A stretch of 6,214 nt of DNA from Chloroflexota bacterium (GTDB taxonomy: Bacteria; Chloroflexota; UBA6077): the NCBI GenBank assembly GCA_021786215.1, contig JAJYNT010000463.1, positions 1-6,214 on the forward strand. The letters are read 5' to 3'. The notes beneath the pieces are model-generated. The model did no database searches, was not told the origin of the DNA, and saw only the letters and a list, made by a program, of their open reading frames with translations. The position numbers were made by a program, and so were the translations under genes. This document shows positions 1 to 5,645 of this stretch, piece after piece (position 1 is the stretch's first letter; the number at the start of each line of letters is the position of its first letter).

Positions 1-8
1 ATAGTCAT
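1..8 (-). CDS. Start of the next operon gene, probably nuoL (partial, 8 nt)
   Basis: On the minus strand an ATG lies at 8-6, followed by ACT and two more bases before the window ends. It is preceded by a GGGGG tract (17-13) and a 4-nt spacer, which would serve as a ribosome binding site, and it begins 8 nt after the nuoK stop. In complex I operons nuoK is normally followed by nuoL, the large antiporter-like proton-pumping subunit, so nuoL is the natural expectation. Only two codons are visible, so identity rests on gene order alone. Confidence 0.45.
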
Positions 9-16
9 TGTTCCCC

Positions 17-331
17 CTACCACTTCATCAGGTCGATCTCGTCTACCTCTACAGTCTTCCGATCCCGGTAGACGGCGACGAAGATCGCCAGCCCAACCGC
101 TGCCTCCGCAGCGGCGACGGTGACGATGAATATGGCGAAGATCTGTCCCAGCAGCGGCGTCGACGACGCTATGAAGTGGGAGAAGCCCAGGAGGGTGACG
201 TTCACCCCGTTGAACATCAACTCGATCGACATAAGGATGGCGATGGCGTTACGCCGGGCCAGCGCCCCGTAGAGGCCGATGGCGAACAGGATCGCGCCGA
301 GCATCAGGTAGTGGTTCAAAGTCAATGCCAT
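17..331 (-). CDS. nuoK: NADH-quinone oxidoreductase subunit K (NuoK)
   Basis: Small membrane subunit of complex I, part of the proton-translocating membrane arm in the cytoplasmic membrane. The 104-residue product matches the usual family length (about 100) and shows three hydrophobic segments, roughly residues 7-24, 29-50 and 62-87. The signature MSIELMFNGVN contains a membrane glutamate (E37), and a second lies in AAAEAAVGLA (E76). These correspond to the two buried glutamates known to matter for proton translocation in the family. The ATG at 331 is chosen: it lies one base after the nuoJ stop, with GAGAGG six bases upstream inside the end of nuoJ. An upstream in-frame TTG at 349 would add six residues (MRERIE) and overlap nuoJ, which is less likely. 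The stop is TAG. Translation is probably coupled to nuoJ. Confidence 0.97.
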   Translation of the reverse strand: MALTLNHYLMLGAILFAIGLYGALARRNAIAILMSIELMFNGVNVTLLGFSHFIASSTPLLGQIFAIFIVTVAAAEAAVGLAIFVAVYRDRKTVEVDEIDLMKW

Positions 332-332
332 C

Positions 333-830
333 TCAATCCTCTCGCGCAATCAAGATCGCACCGATCATCGCCGCCAGCAGCAGCACGGACGCCATCTCGA
401 AGGGCAGTACGTAGTTGCTCAACAGCAGCCGGCCGATGGCCTCGGTGGTTGGCTGCTCCGGAGGAGCGGCCGACAGGGGCCATCGGGTCCCCAGGAGGGT
501 GATGCCGGAGATCGCCAGGAAGGAGACGGCCACCAGCCCCGCGGCCAACCTCTGGGCCCACTGCCCGGGCCGTCTCTCCTCCGTCTGGTGGGGGGTGAGC
601 ATGATGGCGAACAGCATCAGGATCATGATGGCCCCGGCGTAGATCAGCACCTGCACCACGGCCAAGAAGTCCGCCCCGAGCAGCAGAAAGATGGCTGCCA
701 CCCCCAGGAAAGAGGCCACAAGGAACATGGCGCTGTGCACCAGCCGGCGGGCCGAGACCATGCCGACGGCGCCACCCACGGCCAACAGACCGAAGGTGTA
801 GAAACCTATCGTTGCAAAGACGTCTGTCAT
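333..830 (-). CDS. nuoJ: NADH-quinone oxidoreductase subunit J (NuoJ)
   Basis: Membrane subunit of complex I whose third helix is thought to link quinone chemistry to proton channels. The product has 165 residues and about five membrane segments (about 5-25, 31-51, 55-78, 95-114 and 140-162). The hallmark is the third helix, ADFLAVVQVLIYAGAIMIL, with the conserved tyrosine of the flexible pi-bulge region at Y64. The family ending FEMASVLLLAAMIGAI is also present. The ATG at 830 is preceded only by a G-rich stretch (GGGGG, then AAGA) that belongs to a repeat in the nuoI/nuoJ gap, so the ribosome binding site appears to be supplied by that repeat. The TGA stop is one base from the nuoK ATG. The loop at residues 80-94 and the segment at 115-135 are hydrophilic and Pro-rich. 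Confidence 0.96.
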   Translation of the reverse strand: MTDVFATIGFYTFGLLAVGGAVGMVSARRLVHSAMFLVASFLGVAAIFLLLGADFLAVVQVLIYAGAIMILMLFAIMLTPHQTEERRPGQWAQRLAAGLVAVSFLAISGITLLGTRWPLSAAPPEQPTTEAIGRLLLSNYVLPFEMASVLLLAAMIGAILIARED

Positions 831-836
831 TCTTCC

Positions 837-878
837 CCCTCACCCCCGCCCCTCTCCCGCTGGAGAGGGGAGAGGAGG
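837..878 (+). repeat. Palindromic C/G-rich intergenic repeat, copy 1 (nuoI/nuoJ gap)
   Basis: A perfect inverted repeat has 9-bp arms CCCCTCTCC (849-857) and GGAGAGGGG (862-870) around a 4-nt loop. It is preceded by CCCTCACCCC (837-846). Reading along the plus strand, the order (CCCTCACCC block, CCCTCTCCC arm, complementary arm) matches the repeat at 3588-3629 read on the minus strand. Spurious translations of this repeat type (such as LTPAPLPLERGEE here) resemble peptides that recur in misannotated proteins of many bacteria, which suggests a widely dispersed intergenic element. In the nuo transcript it lies between the nuoI stop and the nuoJ start, and its G-rich flank forms the nuoJ ribosome binding region. 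Confidence 0.8.
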
Positions 879-891
879 AAATGGATTTGTC

Positions 892-1359
892 CTACTTCAT
901 CTGGCCGAAGCCCGCCACCCGCTCTCGCTGCGCGTCCACTTCGGCAGAAGCTATCACTGCTATTCTCTCGCGGTTCTGGTCCGCGGCAACCCGGCTGTCC
1001 ACGGCCAGCTCCCGCTCCGGCGACATCGTGAGCGCCTGGAATGGGCAGGCCTCCACGCACAACCCGCAGACGATGCACTCCAGCAGGTTGTACTCGTACC
1101 GCTCGGGATAGGGCGTTGGCTTCCCCTTCTCATCCTTGGCCCGGACGATCTGGATGATGTCCACCGGGCAGGCCTTGGCGCACAGGCCGCAGGCGGTACA
1201 GCGGTATCTGCCCGTCTCGGGGTTGACCACCAGACTCACGCGGCCTCGATAGCCCGTGGGCAGGGGCAAAACCTCCTCCGGGTACTGCACCGTCACCGGT
1301 CGCATGAACAGATGCTGCAGGGTCGTTTTCAGCCCCTTGGCCATTCCAGAACCGAACAT
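892..1359 (-). CDS. nuoI: NADH-quinone oxidoreductase subunit I (NuoI), 2x[4Fe-4S] protein
   Basis: Peripheral Fe-S subunit that carries electrons through clusters N6a and N6b toward the terminal cluster N2 in NuoB. The 155-residue product has two ferredoxin-type motifs: C54-x2-C57-x2-C60-x3-C64-P and C95-x2-C98-x2-C101-x3-C105-P. All eight ligands are present. The N-terminus (KGLKTTLQHLFMRPVTVQYP) is the family's amphipathic region that docks on the membrane arm. The C-terminal 45 residues are polar and weakly conserved in appearance. The ATG at 1359 has AAGGTGG (1373-1367) seven bases upstream and starts 19 nt after the nuoH stop; M6 would be an alternative start. The stop is TAG, followed by a 61-nt gap to nuoJ. 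Confidence 0.97.
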   Translation of the reverse strand: MFGSGMAKGLKTTLQHLFMRPVTVQYPEEVLPLPTGYRGRVSLVVNPETGRYRCTACGLCAKACPVDIIQIVRAKDEKGKPTPYPERYEYNLLECIVCGLCVEACPFQALTMSPERELAVDSRVAADQNRERIAVIASAEVDAQRERVAGFGQMK

Positions 1360-1378
1360 GTCTTAACCACCTTACAGG

Positions 1379-2422
1379 TTATCCCACTATTATCTGGTAC
1401 AGGCTCACGCCGAGCCCGGTGAGCACCAGGTTCGCCAGGGCAACCGGCACCAGCACCTTCCAACAGAAGCCCATCAGCTGGTCCACCCGCAGCCTCGGCA
1501 GGGTGGCTCGGATCCAGATCATGGCGATGAACAGCAGTATCGCCTTGGCAAAGAACCAGATGTATGGCGGCAGAAGCGGCCCCTGCCACCCACCCAGGAA
1601 CACCGTGGTCGCGAGCGCGGCCACCGCGAAGGAGTTCAAGTACTCCGCCAGGAAGAAGAGGGCGAACTTTATCCCGCTGTACTCCGTGTGGAAGCCGGCG
1701 GTCAGCTCCGACTCCGCCTCGGGGATGTCGAAGGGCGATCGGTTTACCTCGGCGATCCCGGCGATGAAGTAGATCACGAAGGCCACCGGCTGCAGCAGCA
1801 CCAGCGGCACCACCGATTGGGCCTTGACGATGTCCCCCATGGAGAGGGAGCCCACTATCAGGATGGGGCTGACCAGGGCCAGCAGCAACGGGATCTCGAA
1901 GCTGATCATCTGGGCCGCGGCCCGCATGCCACCCAGCACCGAATACTTGTTGCCCGATCCCCATCCGGCGATCACGATGCCGATGGTGGTTATGCTCCCC
2001 ACCGCCACGATAAAGAGCAACCCGACGTTGATGTCGGCGATATCCATACCTTTGCCGAAAGGGATGACCGCGTAGGCCAGCAGCGCGGGGATCAGCACGA
2101 TGACCGGAGCCAGGAAGTGCACCACCGGATCCGCGGTGACGGGCCGGATATCCTCCTTGAGCAGCAGCTTCATCACGTCGGCCACCGGCTGCAGCAAACC
2201 CCACTTGCCCACACGGTTCGGTCCCCAGCGATCCTGCATGCGGGCCATGACCCGGCGTTCCAGGTAGACCTCCAGCATTACTACCAGGATCAGGAACACC
2301 ACCGCCAGGGCAATGCCCAGCAGGGCGACGATGGCCGCGACGGCCCAGTCGGGGAGGAAACCGGCGAGAACAGCCGCTATGGCCTGGCTCACGATCCCGA
2401 AAATCCCGTTAATCACATCCAT
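1379..2422 (-). CDS. nuoH: NADH-quinone oxidoreductase subunit H (NuoH)
   Basis: Membrane subunit that anchors the peripheral arm and forms much of the quinone chamber. The 347-residue product is highly hydrophobic, with about eight helices. Family motifs appear in order: ERRVMARMQDRWGPNRVG (55-72), GGMRAAAQMISFEIPL (164-179), the acidic quinone-loop region EVNRSPFDIPEAESEL (225-240) followed by TAGFHTEYSG (241-250), and WIRATLPRLRVDQLM (303-317). The ATG at 2422 lies 6 nt after the nuoD stop. No good Shine-Dalgarno is at normal distance; a GGAGGT at 2444-2439 is 16 nt away, inside nuoD. An in-frame TAG (2431-2429, the nuoD stop itself) prevents a more upstream start. Translational coupling to nuoD is therefore likely. 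The stop is TAA. Confidence 0.98.
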   Translation of the reverse strand: MDVINGIFGIVSQAIAAVLAGFLPDWAVAAIVALLGIALAVVFLILVVMLEVYLERRVMARMQDRWGPNRVGKWGLLQPVADVMKLLLKEDIRPVTADPVVHFLAPVIVLIPALLAYAVIPFGKGMDIADINVGLLFIVAVGSITTIGIVIAGWGSGNKYSVLGGMRAAAQMISFEIPLLLALVSPILIVGSLSMGDIVKAQSVVPLVLLQPVAFVIYFIAGIAEVNRSPFDIPEAESELTAGFHTEYSGIKFALFFLAEYLNSFAVAALATTVFLGGWQGPLLPPYIWFFAKAILLFIAMIWIRATLPRLRVDQLMGFCWKVLVPVALANLVLTGLGVSLYQIIVG

Positions 2423-2428
2423 ATGGCG

Positions 2429-3580
2429 CTACCGATCGACCTCCCCCAGGACGATATCGAAGCTCCCCAGGATCACGATGGAGTCGGCCACCTTGTGCCC
2501 GATCACCAACGGCCGGAGTGCCGTCAGATTGATGAAGCTCGGCGCCCGCACCTTGGAGCGGTAGGGGTTCGGCCCGCCATCGCTCACCAGGTAGTAGCCC
2601 AGGGCACCCTTTGGGTTCTCGATCTCGGCGTAGGCGTCGCCCTTTGGAGGCCTCATCACCTTGGGTAGCGAGGCTCGAGCGGGGCCGCCCGGAAGTTGAT
2701 CCAGCGCTTGGCGGACGATCTTGACGCTCTCCCGCATCTCCTGGACCCGGACGAGGTAGCGGTCGTACACGTCGCCCACCGTGCCCACCGGGATGTTGAA
2801 GTCGAATCGGTCGTATACCGAGTAGGGCTCGGCCCTCCTCAGGTCGTACGGGACCCCACTCGCTCGCAGCACCGGCCCCGTCACGCTGTAGTCTATCGCC
2901 ATCTCCTTCGGCAGCACCCCAACGTTCCGGGTCCTTGCCAGGAAGATCTCGTTGGTGGTGATCATCCGCTCGTACTCGTCGATGTTCCGTGGCATCTCGT
3001 CCAGCAGCTGCCGGCACATGGGGACGAACTCCTCCGGGAGGTCCCGGCTGACACCGCCAAACCGGATGTAGCTGTAGGTGAGACGCTGGCCGCTCACCAT
3101 CTCGAACAGGTCCAGGATCTTCTCCCGGTCCCGGAAGCAGTAGATGAACGGGGTGTAGTAGGCCCCCGCGTCGTTGGCCAGGGAGCCCACCGCCATCTGA
3201 TGGCTGGCGATACGGTTAAGCTCCACCATGATGACCCGGATGTACTCGGCGCGCTCGGGGACCTCTATGGCCGCCAGCTTCTCCACCGCCAGGGCATAGG
3301 CCAGATTGTTGGACATGGCGGCCAGGTAGTCCAGCCGGTCGGTGAACGGCACCCCCTGCAGGTAGGTCCGTGACTCGGAGAGCTTCTCCACCGATCGGTG
3401 GAGGTAGCCCATCACCGGCACCACGTCCACGATAGTCTCGCCCTCCAGCTTCATCACCAGCCGGAAGACGCCGTGGGTGCTCGGGTGTTGCGGCCCGAAG
3501 TTGACCACCAGGGTCCCGTCCTCTGTATCCATCGGGAAGGTGGATATCGTCTGCTCCGTGCTGAGTGTCACTTCACTCAT
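2429..3580 (-). CDS. nuoD: NADH-quinone oxidoreductase subunit D (NuoD, 49-kDa)
   Basis: Peripheral-arm subunit related to the large subunit of [NiFe] hydrogenases; with NuoB it forms the quinone-reducing site. The 383-residue product is typical in length for an unfused NuoD. Motifs are [11 protein letters not shown] (27-37), [10 protein letters not shown] (58-67), the [10 protein letters not shown] region (83-92), [12 protein letters not shown] (325-336), [12 protein letters not shown] (341-352) and the canonical C-terminus [14 protein letters not shown]36 and Y85 are spaced as the quinone-headgroup His/Tyr pair in Thermus Nqo4. The ATG at 3580 is chosen over the in-frame ATG at 3634 because GGAGGT (3592-3587) lies six bases upstream. 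The extra 18 residues from 3634 are also translated intergenic repeat ([11 protein letters not shown] type). nuoC and nuoD are separate genes here, unlike the fused nuoCD of enterobacteria. nuoH, not nuoE, follows. Confidence 0.98.
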   Translation of the reverse strand: MSEVTLSTEQTISTFPMDTEDGTLVVNFGPQHPSTHGVFRLVMKLEGETIVDVVPVMGYLHRSVEKLSESRTYLQGVPFTDRLDYLAAMSNNLAYALAVEKLAAIEVPERAEYIRVIMVELNRIASHQMAVGSLANDAGAYYTPFIYCFRDREKILDLFEMVSGQRLTYSYIRFGGVSRDLPEEFVPMCRQLLDEMPRNIDEYERMITTNEIFLARTRNVGVLPKEMAIDYSVTGPVLRASGVPYDLRRAEPYSVYDRFDFNIPVGTVGDVYDRYLVRVQEMRESVKIVRQALDQLPGGPARASLPKVMRPPKGDAYAEIENPKGALGYYLVSDGGPNPYRSKVRAPSFINLTALRPLVIGHKVADSIVILGSFDIVLGEVDR

Positions 3581-3586
3581 CGATAC

Positions 3587-3592
3587 ACCTCC
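3587..3592 (-). promoter_or_regulatory. nuoD ribosome binding site, abutting a hairpin
   Basis: GGAGGT on the minus strand with a 6-nt spacer to the ATG at 3580 sets the nuoD start. Its first two bases (3592-3591) are also the last two bases of the 3' arm of the intergenic repeat hairpin (3611-3591 in transcript order), so folding of that hairpin could affect ribosome access. Confidence 0.75.
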
Positions 3593-3629
3593 CTCTCCCT
3601 CTGGGAGAGGGTTGGGGTGAGGGTGAGGG
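3588..3629 (-). repeat. Palindromic C/G-rich intergenic repeat, copy 2 (nuoC/nuoD gap)
   Basis: A perfect inverted repeat has 9-bp arms CCCTCTCCC (3591-3599) and GGGAGAGGG (3603-3611) with a 3-nt loop. On the plus strand it is followed by GGGGTGAGGG (3614-3623) and a further TGAGGG. Read on the minus strand it is the same element as the copy at 837-878, in opposite orientation: CCCTCACCCC block, CCCTCTCCC arm, complementary arm. It fills almost all of the 60-nt gap between nuoC and nuoD. Spurious readings ([11 protein letters not shown] on minus, [12 protein letters not shown] on plus) are of the kind produced by dispersed intergenic repeats in many genomes. The plus strand at 3603-3629 also has five G-runs and fits a G-quadruplex motif on the template strand. 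Confidence 0.8.
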
Positions 3630-3640
3630 TGCATTCTACC

Positions 3641-4267
3641 CTACTCATCGAGGAACCTCCCGGTGCTGGTGCTTCCCCTCTTCGCCCCCGCGTATCCGGG
3701 GACCCTCAGATGCGGGACCAGCACGTAGGATGGATCCTGCTCGTAATCCTTTCGGAGCGGGTGCCCCTGGAAGTCATCGGCCAGCAGTATCCGGCGCAAG
3801 TCCGGATGGCCCGCGAAGACGATCCCCATCAGGTCGAAGATCTCTCTCTCCTGGAAGTCGGCCCCCGGCCAGAACGGCGTGAGCGATGGGACCTCCGGGC
3901 TCTCCTCCCGAGGCAGATCGAAACGCAGCACTATGGGGAAGGCGGAGTCCAGCTTGTACAGGTGGTACACCAGCTCGAACCTATCCTTCCAGTCCACTGC
4001 CGTCTGGCTCATCAGCAGGCGATAGCCCAGATCGTTCCTGCAGGTCATCGCCACGTCCAGCAGCTTCTCCACCGGCGCCGTCACTTCCAATCGGTCGTCG
4101 AAGCCTTTGAACTGCAACTCCGGGGAGAGTGCCTCCAGCCGGAGCTGGGCCTTTGCCAGGATCTCGGGCAGGACCGGCTGCCCCTCCACCGGCCCAGCTT
4201 CCCCGTTGGGGGTGGCTCCCTGAGGAGCGGCGTTGGTTGGCTCCGGCGTGTTGTTACTTTCTGCCAT
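3641..4267 (-). CDS. nuoC: NADH-quinone oxidoreductase subunit C (NuoC, 30-kDa)
   Basis: Peripheral-arm structural subunit that packs against NuoD. The 208-residue product carries the 30-kDa family signature [17 protein letters not shown] (141-157) followed by [18 protein letters not shown] (158-175). Residues 1-32 are a polar Pro/Ala/Gly/Asn-rich stretch that looks disordered and precedes the conserved fold, which begins near residue 34. The ATG at 4267 has GGAGG (4276-4272) four bases upstream. The gene overlaps the end of nuoB by 14 nt, so the two are probably translationally coupled. The stop is TAG. A 60-nt gap with a palindromic repeat separates it from nuoD. Confidence 0.96.
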   Translation of the reverse strand: MAESNNTPEPTNAAPQGATPNGEAGPVEGQPVLPEILAKAQLRLEALSPELQFKGFDDRLEVTAPVEKLLDVAMTCRNDLGYRLLMSQTAVDWKDRFELVYHLYKLDSAFPIVLRFDLPREESPEVPSLTPFWPGADFQEREIFDLMGIVFAGHPDLRRILLADDFQGHPLRKDYEQDPSYVLVPHLRVPGYAGAKRGSTSTGRFLDE

Positions 4268-4940
4268 TCCGCCTCCTCAGATGCGTCTCTTTCTCGATCT
4301 TCCTCTGCAGCTGTGTTAGTCCGAACAGCAGGGCGTCCGGCCGCGGAGGGCAGCCGGGCACGTAGATGTCCACGGGTATGAAGTGGTCGATGCCGGGGAC
4401 CGTGCTGTAGGAGCCCTTGTATGGTCCCCCCGCGGACGCGCAGCTTCCCATGGCTATCACGTACTTGGGCTCGGCCATCTGGTCGTAGATCCGGCGGATC
4501 ATCGGCGCCATCTTGGTTGTGACCGTCCCGGACACGATCATGAGATCGGCTTGCCGTGGGGAGGCACGGAACACCTCCGCGCCAAACCGCGCGATATCGA
4601 ATCGGGCAGTGGAAGCAGCGATCATCTCGATGGCGCAGCAGGCCAGACCGAAGCCCAGGGGCCATAGGGAGTTCTTGCGGGACCAGTTCAGCAGATCATC
4701 CAGCTTGGCCAGTACGATGTTGTCCCTGACCTCCTCCGGAAGCTCCCCAGAGCTGGTCCAGGGCGCAGCGCCTGTTCCGGTGCTGGGTGCTGGGTTTGGG
4801 ATGTCCCCGGAGCTGGTCCAGGGCGCAGCGCCTGTTTCGGTGCTGGGTGCTGGGTTTGGGGTGTCCCCAGAGCTGGTCCAGGGCGCAGCGCCTGGCGGGG
4901 TTTGGGGTGTCCCCAAAACCTCTTTTTTCTCTTCTTCCAT
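4254..4940 (-). CDS. nuoB: NADH-quinone oxidoreductase subunit B (NuoB) with repeat-derived N-terminal tail
   Basis: NuoB holds the terminal [4Fe-4S] cluster N2 that passes electrons to quinone. All four ligands are visible in the 228-residue product: the tandem C101-C102 in [12 protein letters not shown]167 in [11 protein letters not shown] and C197 in VPGCPPRP. The core begins near residue 71 ([20 protein letters not shown]). Before it lies a 60-residue Pro/Ala/Ser/Thr/Gly-rich tail built from three repeats (residues about 11-66, motif [10 protein letters not shown]). No ATG, GTG or TTG codon occurs in frame between codon 10 and M106, which lies beyond the paired cysteines, so the tail must be translated if the protein is made. 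The start ATG at 4940 overlaps the nuoA stop (TAATG), with GGAG about eight bases upstream. The last 14 nt overlap nuoC. The core is typical; the tail is unusual. Confidence 0.97.
   Translation of the reverse strand: MEEEKKEVLGTPQTPPGAAPWTSSGDTPNPAPSTETGAAPWTSSGDIPNPAPSTGTGAAPWTSSGELPEEVRDNIVLAKLDDLLNWSRKNSLWPLGFGLACCAIEMIAASTARFDIARFGAEVFRASPRQADLMIVSGTVTTKMAPMIRRIYDQMAEPKYVIAMGSCASAGGPYKGSYSTVPGIDHFIPVDIYVPGCPPRPDALLFGLTQLQRKIEKETHLRRRNGRK
4741..4914 (-). repeat. 60-bp in-frame tandem repeat in the 5' end of nuoB
   Basis: Three direct copies occupy 4741-4800, 4801-4860 and 4861-4906, with the first 8 bases of a further copy at 4907-4914. The two full copies are exactly 60 bp and differ at only a few positions near 4742-4749 and at 4797-4809 boundaries. 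The third is 14 bp shorter, lacking the internal double heptamer GGTGCTG. Because 60 is a multiple of three, each full unit adds 20 residues, (T/I)PNPAPST(E/G)TG followed by AAPWTSSG(D/E). Owing to the 14-bp difference, the bases GGGGACACCCCAAACCC are read in another frame (GTPQTP) in the copy nearest the start than in the others (GDTPNP). A small palindrome, TTTGGGG-TGT-CCCCAAA, lies at 4901-4917 near the start codon. Confidence 0.9.
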
Positions 4941-5296
4941 TATTTCCACTCCAGGGCCCGCTTGCGCCAGGCGTAAGCCAGGGCCACCAGCAGGAATGCA
5001 ATGAAGATCACCATCTCCACCAGGGCGAAGAGCCCCAGCTTCCGGAAGGCCACGGCCCAGGGGACCAGGAACACGGCCTCCACGTCGAACACCACGAAGA
5101 TCAGTGCGTACAGGTAGAACTGGGCCTTGAACTGGATGTTGGCGGGACCGAACACCTCGGCGCCGCACTCGTACACCTCGTTCTTATGGGGCAACGGCTT
5201 CTTTGGCGCCATCACCTTTGCCATGCTGATGGGAATCAGCGGGAACACCACCGCCACGACCAGGAAGATCGCTATAGGAGCCCACGAAACAAGCAT
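4940..5296 (-). CDS. nuoA: NADH-quinone oxidoreductase subunit A (NuoA)
   Basis: Small membrane subunit of complex I next to the quinone chamber and NuoH, and the first gene of this operon. The 118-residue product has three hydrophobic segments (about 5-25, 60-82 and 86-108). It carries the family signatures YECGAEVFG (42-50, with C44 in the loop between helices 1 and 2) and [22 protein letters not shown] (first half 60-70, second half 71-81), whose acidic pair is D71 and E73. The ATG at 5296 is chosen because GGAGGT (5307-5302) lies five bases upstream; an in-frame TTG immediately before it (5299) is too close to that site. The TAA stop shares its last base with the nuoB ATG. It is preceded by a long divergent intergenic region with two candidate promoters. 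Confidence 0.97.
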   Translation of the reverse strand: MLVSWAPIAIFLVVAVVFPLIPISMAKVMAPKKPLPHKNEVYECGAEVFGPANIQFKAQFYLYALIFVVFDVEAVFLVPWAVAFRKLGLFALVEMVIFIAFLLVALAYAWRKRALEWK

Positions 5297-5301
5297 CAAC
5301 T

Positions 5302-5307
5302 ACCTCC
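5302..5307 (-). promoter_or_regulatory. nuoA ribosome binding site
   Basis: GGAGGT on the minus strand with a 5-nt spacer (AGTTG) to the ATG at 5296. It decides the start in favour of this ATG rather than the adjacent upstream TTG at 5299. Confidence 0.85.
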
Positions 5308-5317
5308 AAGCAGAACG

Positions 5318-5346
5318 ACGGGATTATGGTGTGGTAGTGATCCCGT
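5318..5346. promoter_or_regulatory. Inverted repeat overlapping the proximal nuoA promoter
   Basis: Perfect 7-bp arms ACGGGAT (5318-5324) and ATCCCGT (5340-5346) flank a 15-bp centre. The repeat covers the spacer and part of the -10 of the proximal nuoA promoter candidate, and lies just upstream of the nuoA ribosome binding site. It could be an operator or, in a longer transcript, a leader hairpin. No binding protein can be named from the sequence. Confidence 0.4.
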
Positions 5347-5352
5347 TAACAA
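5323..5352 (-). promoter_or_regulatory. Candidate proximal nuoA promoter (P2)
   Basis: On the minus strand, TTGTTA (5352-5347), an 18-bp spacer and CATAAT (5328-5323) resemble a sigma-70-type promoter of moderate quality. Transcription would begin near 5316, giving a short leader of about 20 nt with the ribosome binding site well placed. Confidence 0.4.
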
Positions 5353-5355
5353 CAA

Positions 5356-5375
5356 GTCGGACACCGCGATCCGAC
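5356..5375 (-). other. Stem-loop in the nuoA leader
   Basis: Arms GTCGGA (5356-5361) and TCCGAC (5370-5375) enclose an 8-nt loop. If transcription starts at the distal promoter, this hairpin lies in the roughly 240-nt nuoA leader. There is no T-run after it, so it does not look like a terminator. Confidence 0.4.
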
Positions 5376-5542
5376 GAAATGAAGACATCTGGGGAGAGAA
5401 GCTGAGAGCTGCCACGGAAACCCGTCCAGGCACGGGCCCGGGACGAACAGGAGGTTGCCGATCGGGGACAGGCACCACCCCGGGGCCCCTTCTGGCAGCA
5501 ATCGACACCGCCAAGGCTTCGTCGCCCCACACTCTATTCGGG

Positions 5543-5571
5543 AGTATAGCACCCGCGATTCTGTGCGTCAA
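5543..5571 (-). promoter_or_regulatory. Candidate distal nuoA promoter (P1), extended -10
   Basis: On the minus strand, TTGACG (5571-5566), an exact 17-bp spacer and TATACT (5548-5543), with TGC directly before the -10 hexamer (extended -10). This is a near-consensus housekeeping promoter, five of six bases matching in each hexamer. Transcription would start near 5536, giving a leader of about 240 nt before nuoA. Confidence 0.65.
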
Positions 5572-5620
5572 AGAACTATCTATCGGCGGGTGTGGCGCAG
5601 GGTTCCGGGATCGGGGCATG

Positions 5621-5645
5621 TGTAGGAGCCAGCTCCCGCTGGCGA
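5621..5645 (+). repeat. REP-like palindromic element
   Basis: After TGTAGGA comes a perfect hairpin with arms GCCAGC (5628-5633) and GCTGGC (5638-5643) and a TCCC loop, ending in GA. The layout (GTAGGAGC lead, short palindrome, GCGA end) resembles the repetitive extragenic palindromes well known in Pseudomonas and relatives. Only one copy is seen in this window, so it cannot be shown here to be repeated. Confidence 0.4.

Noticed and set aside
1688..2668. Long plus-strand open frame opposite nuoH/nuoD
   Set aside because: The His/Asp/Gln-rich composition is typical of the antisense of membrane-protein genes, and the minus-strand frame is clearly nuoH.
3388..3401. 14-bp palindrome CCACCGATCGGTGG inside nuoD sharing its core with 5880-5889
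   Set aside because: It is explained by the conserved LHRSVE codons of NuoD, so shared operator function is not supported.
3581..3634. Upstream in-frame ATG at 3634 that would extend NuoD by 18 residues
   Set aside because: The extension translates the intergenic palindromic repeat ([11 protein letters not shown]), and a well-placed GGAGGT precedes the ATG at 3580 instead.
4741..4914. CRISPR array or minisatellite unrelated to coding
   Set aside because: The repeats are directly adjacent without unique spacers, and they lie wholly within the nuoB reading frame.
5405..5500. GC-rich hairpins in the nuoA leader as a possible Rho-independent terminator
   Set aside because: Stems are short (about 5 bp) and no run of T follows in either direction.
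5324..5552. Two small minus-strand frames in the nuoA leader (68 codons each)
   Set aside because: They are overlapping, Cys/Arg-rich and lack good ribosome binding sites. They look like random open frames in GC-rich leader sequence.
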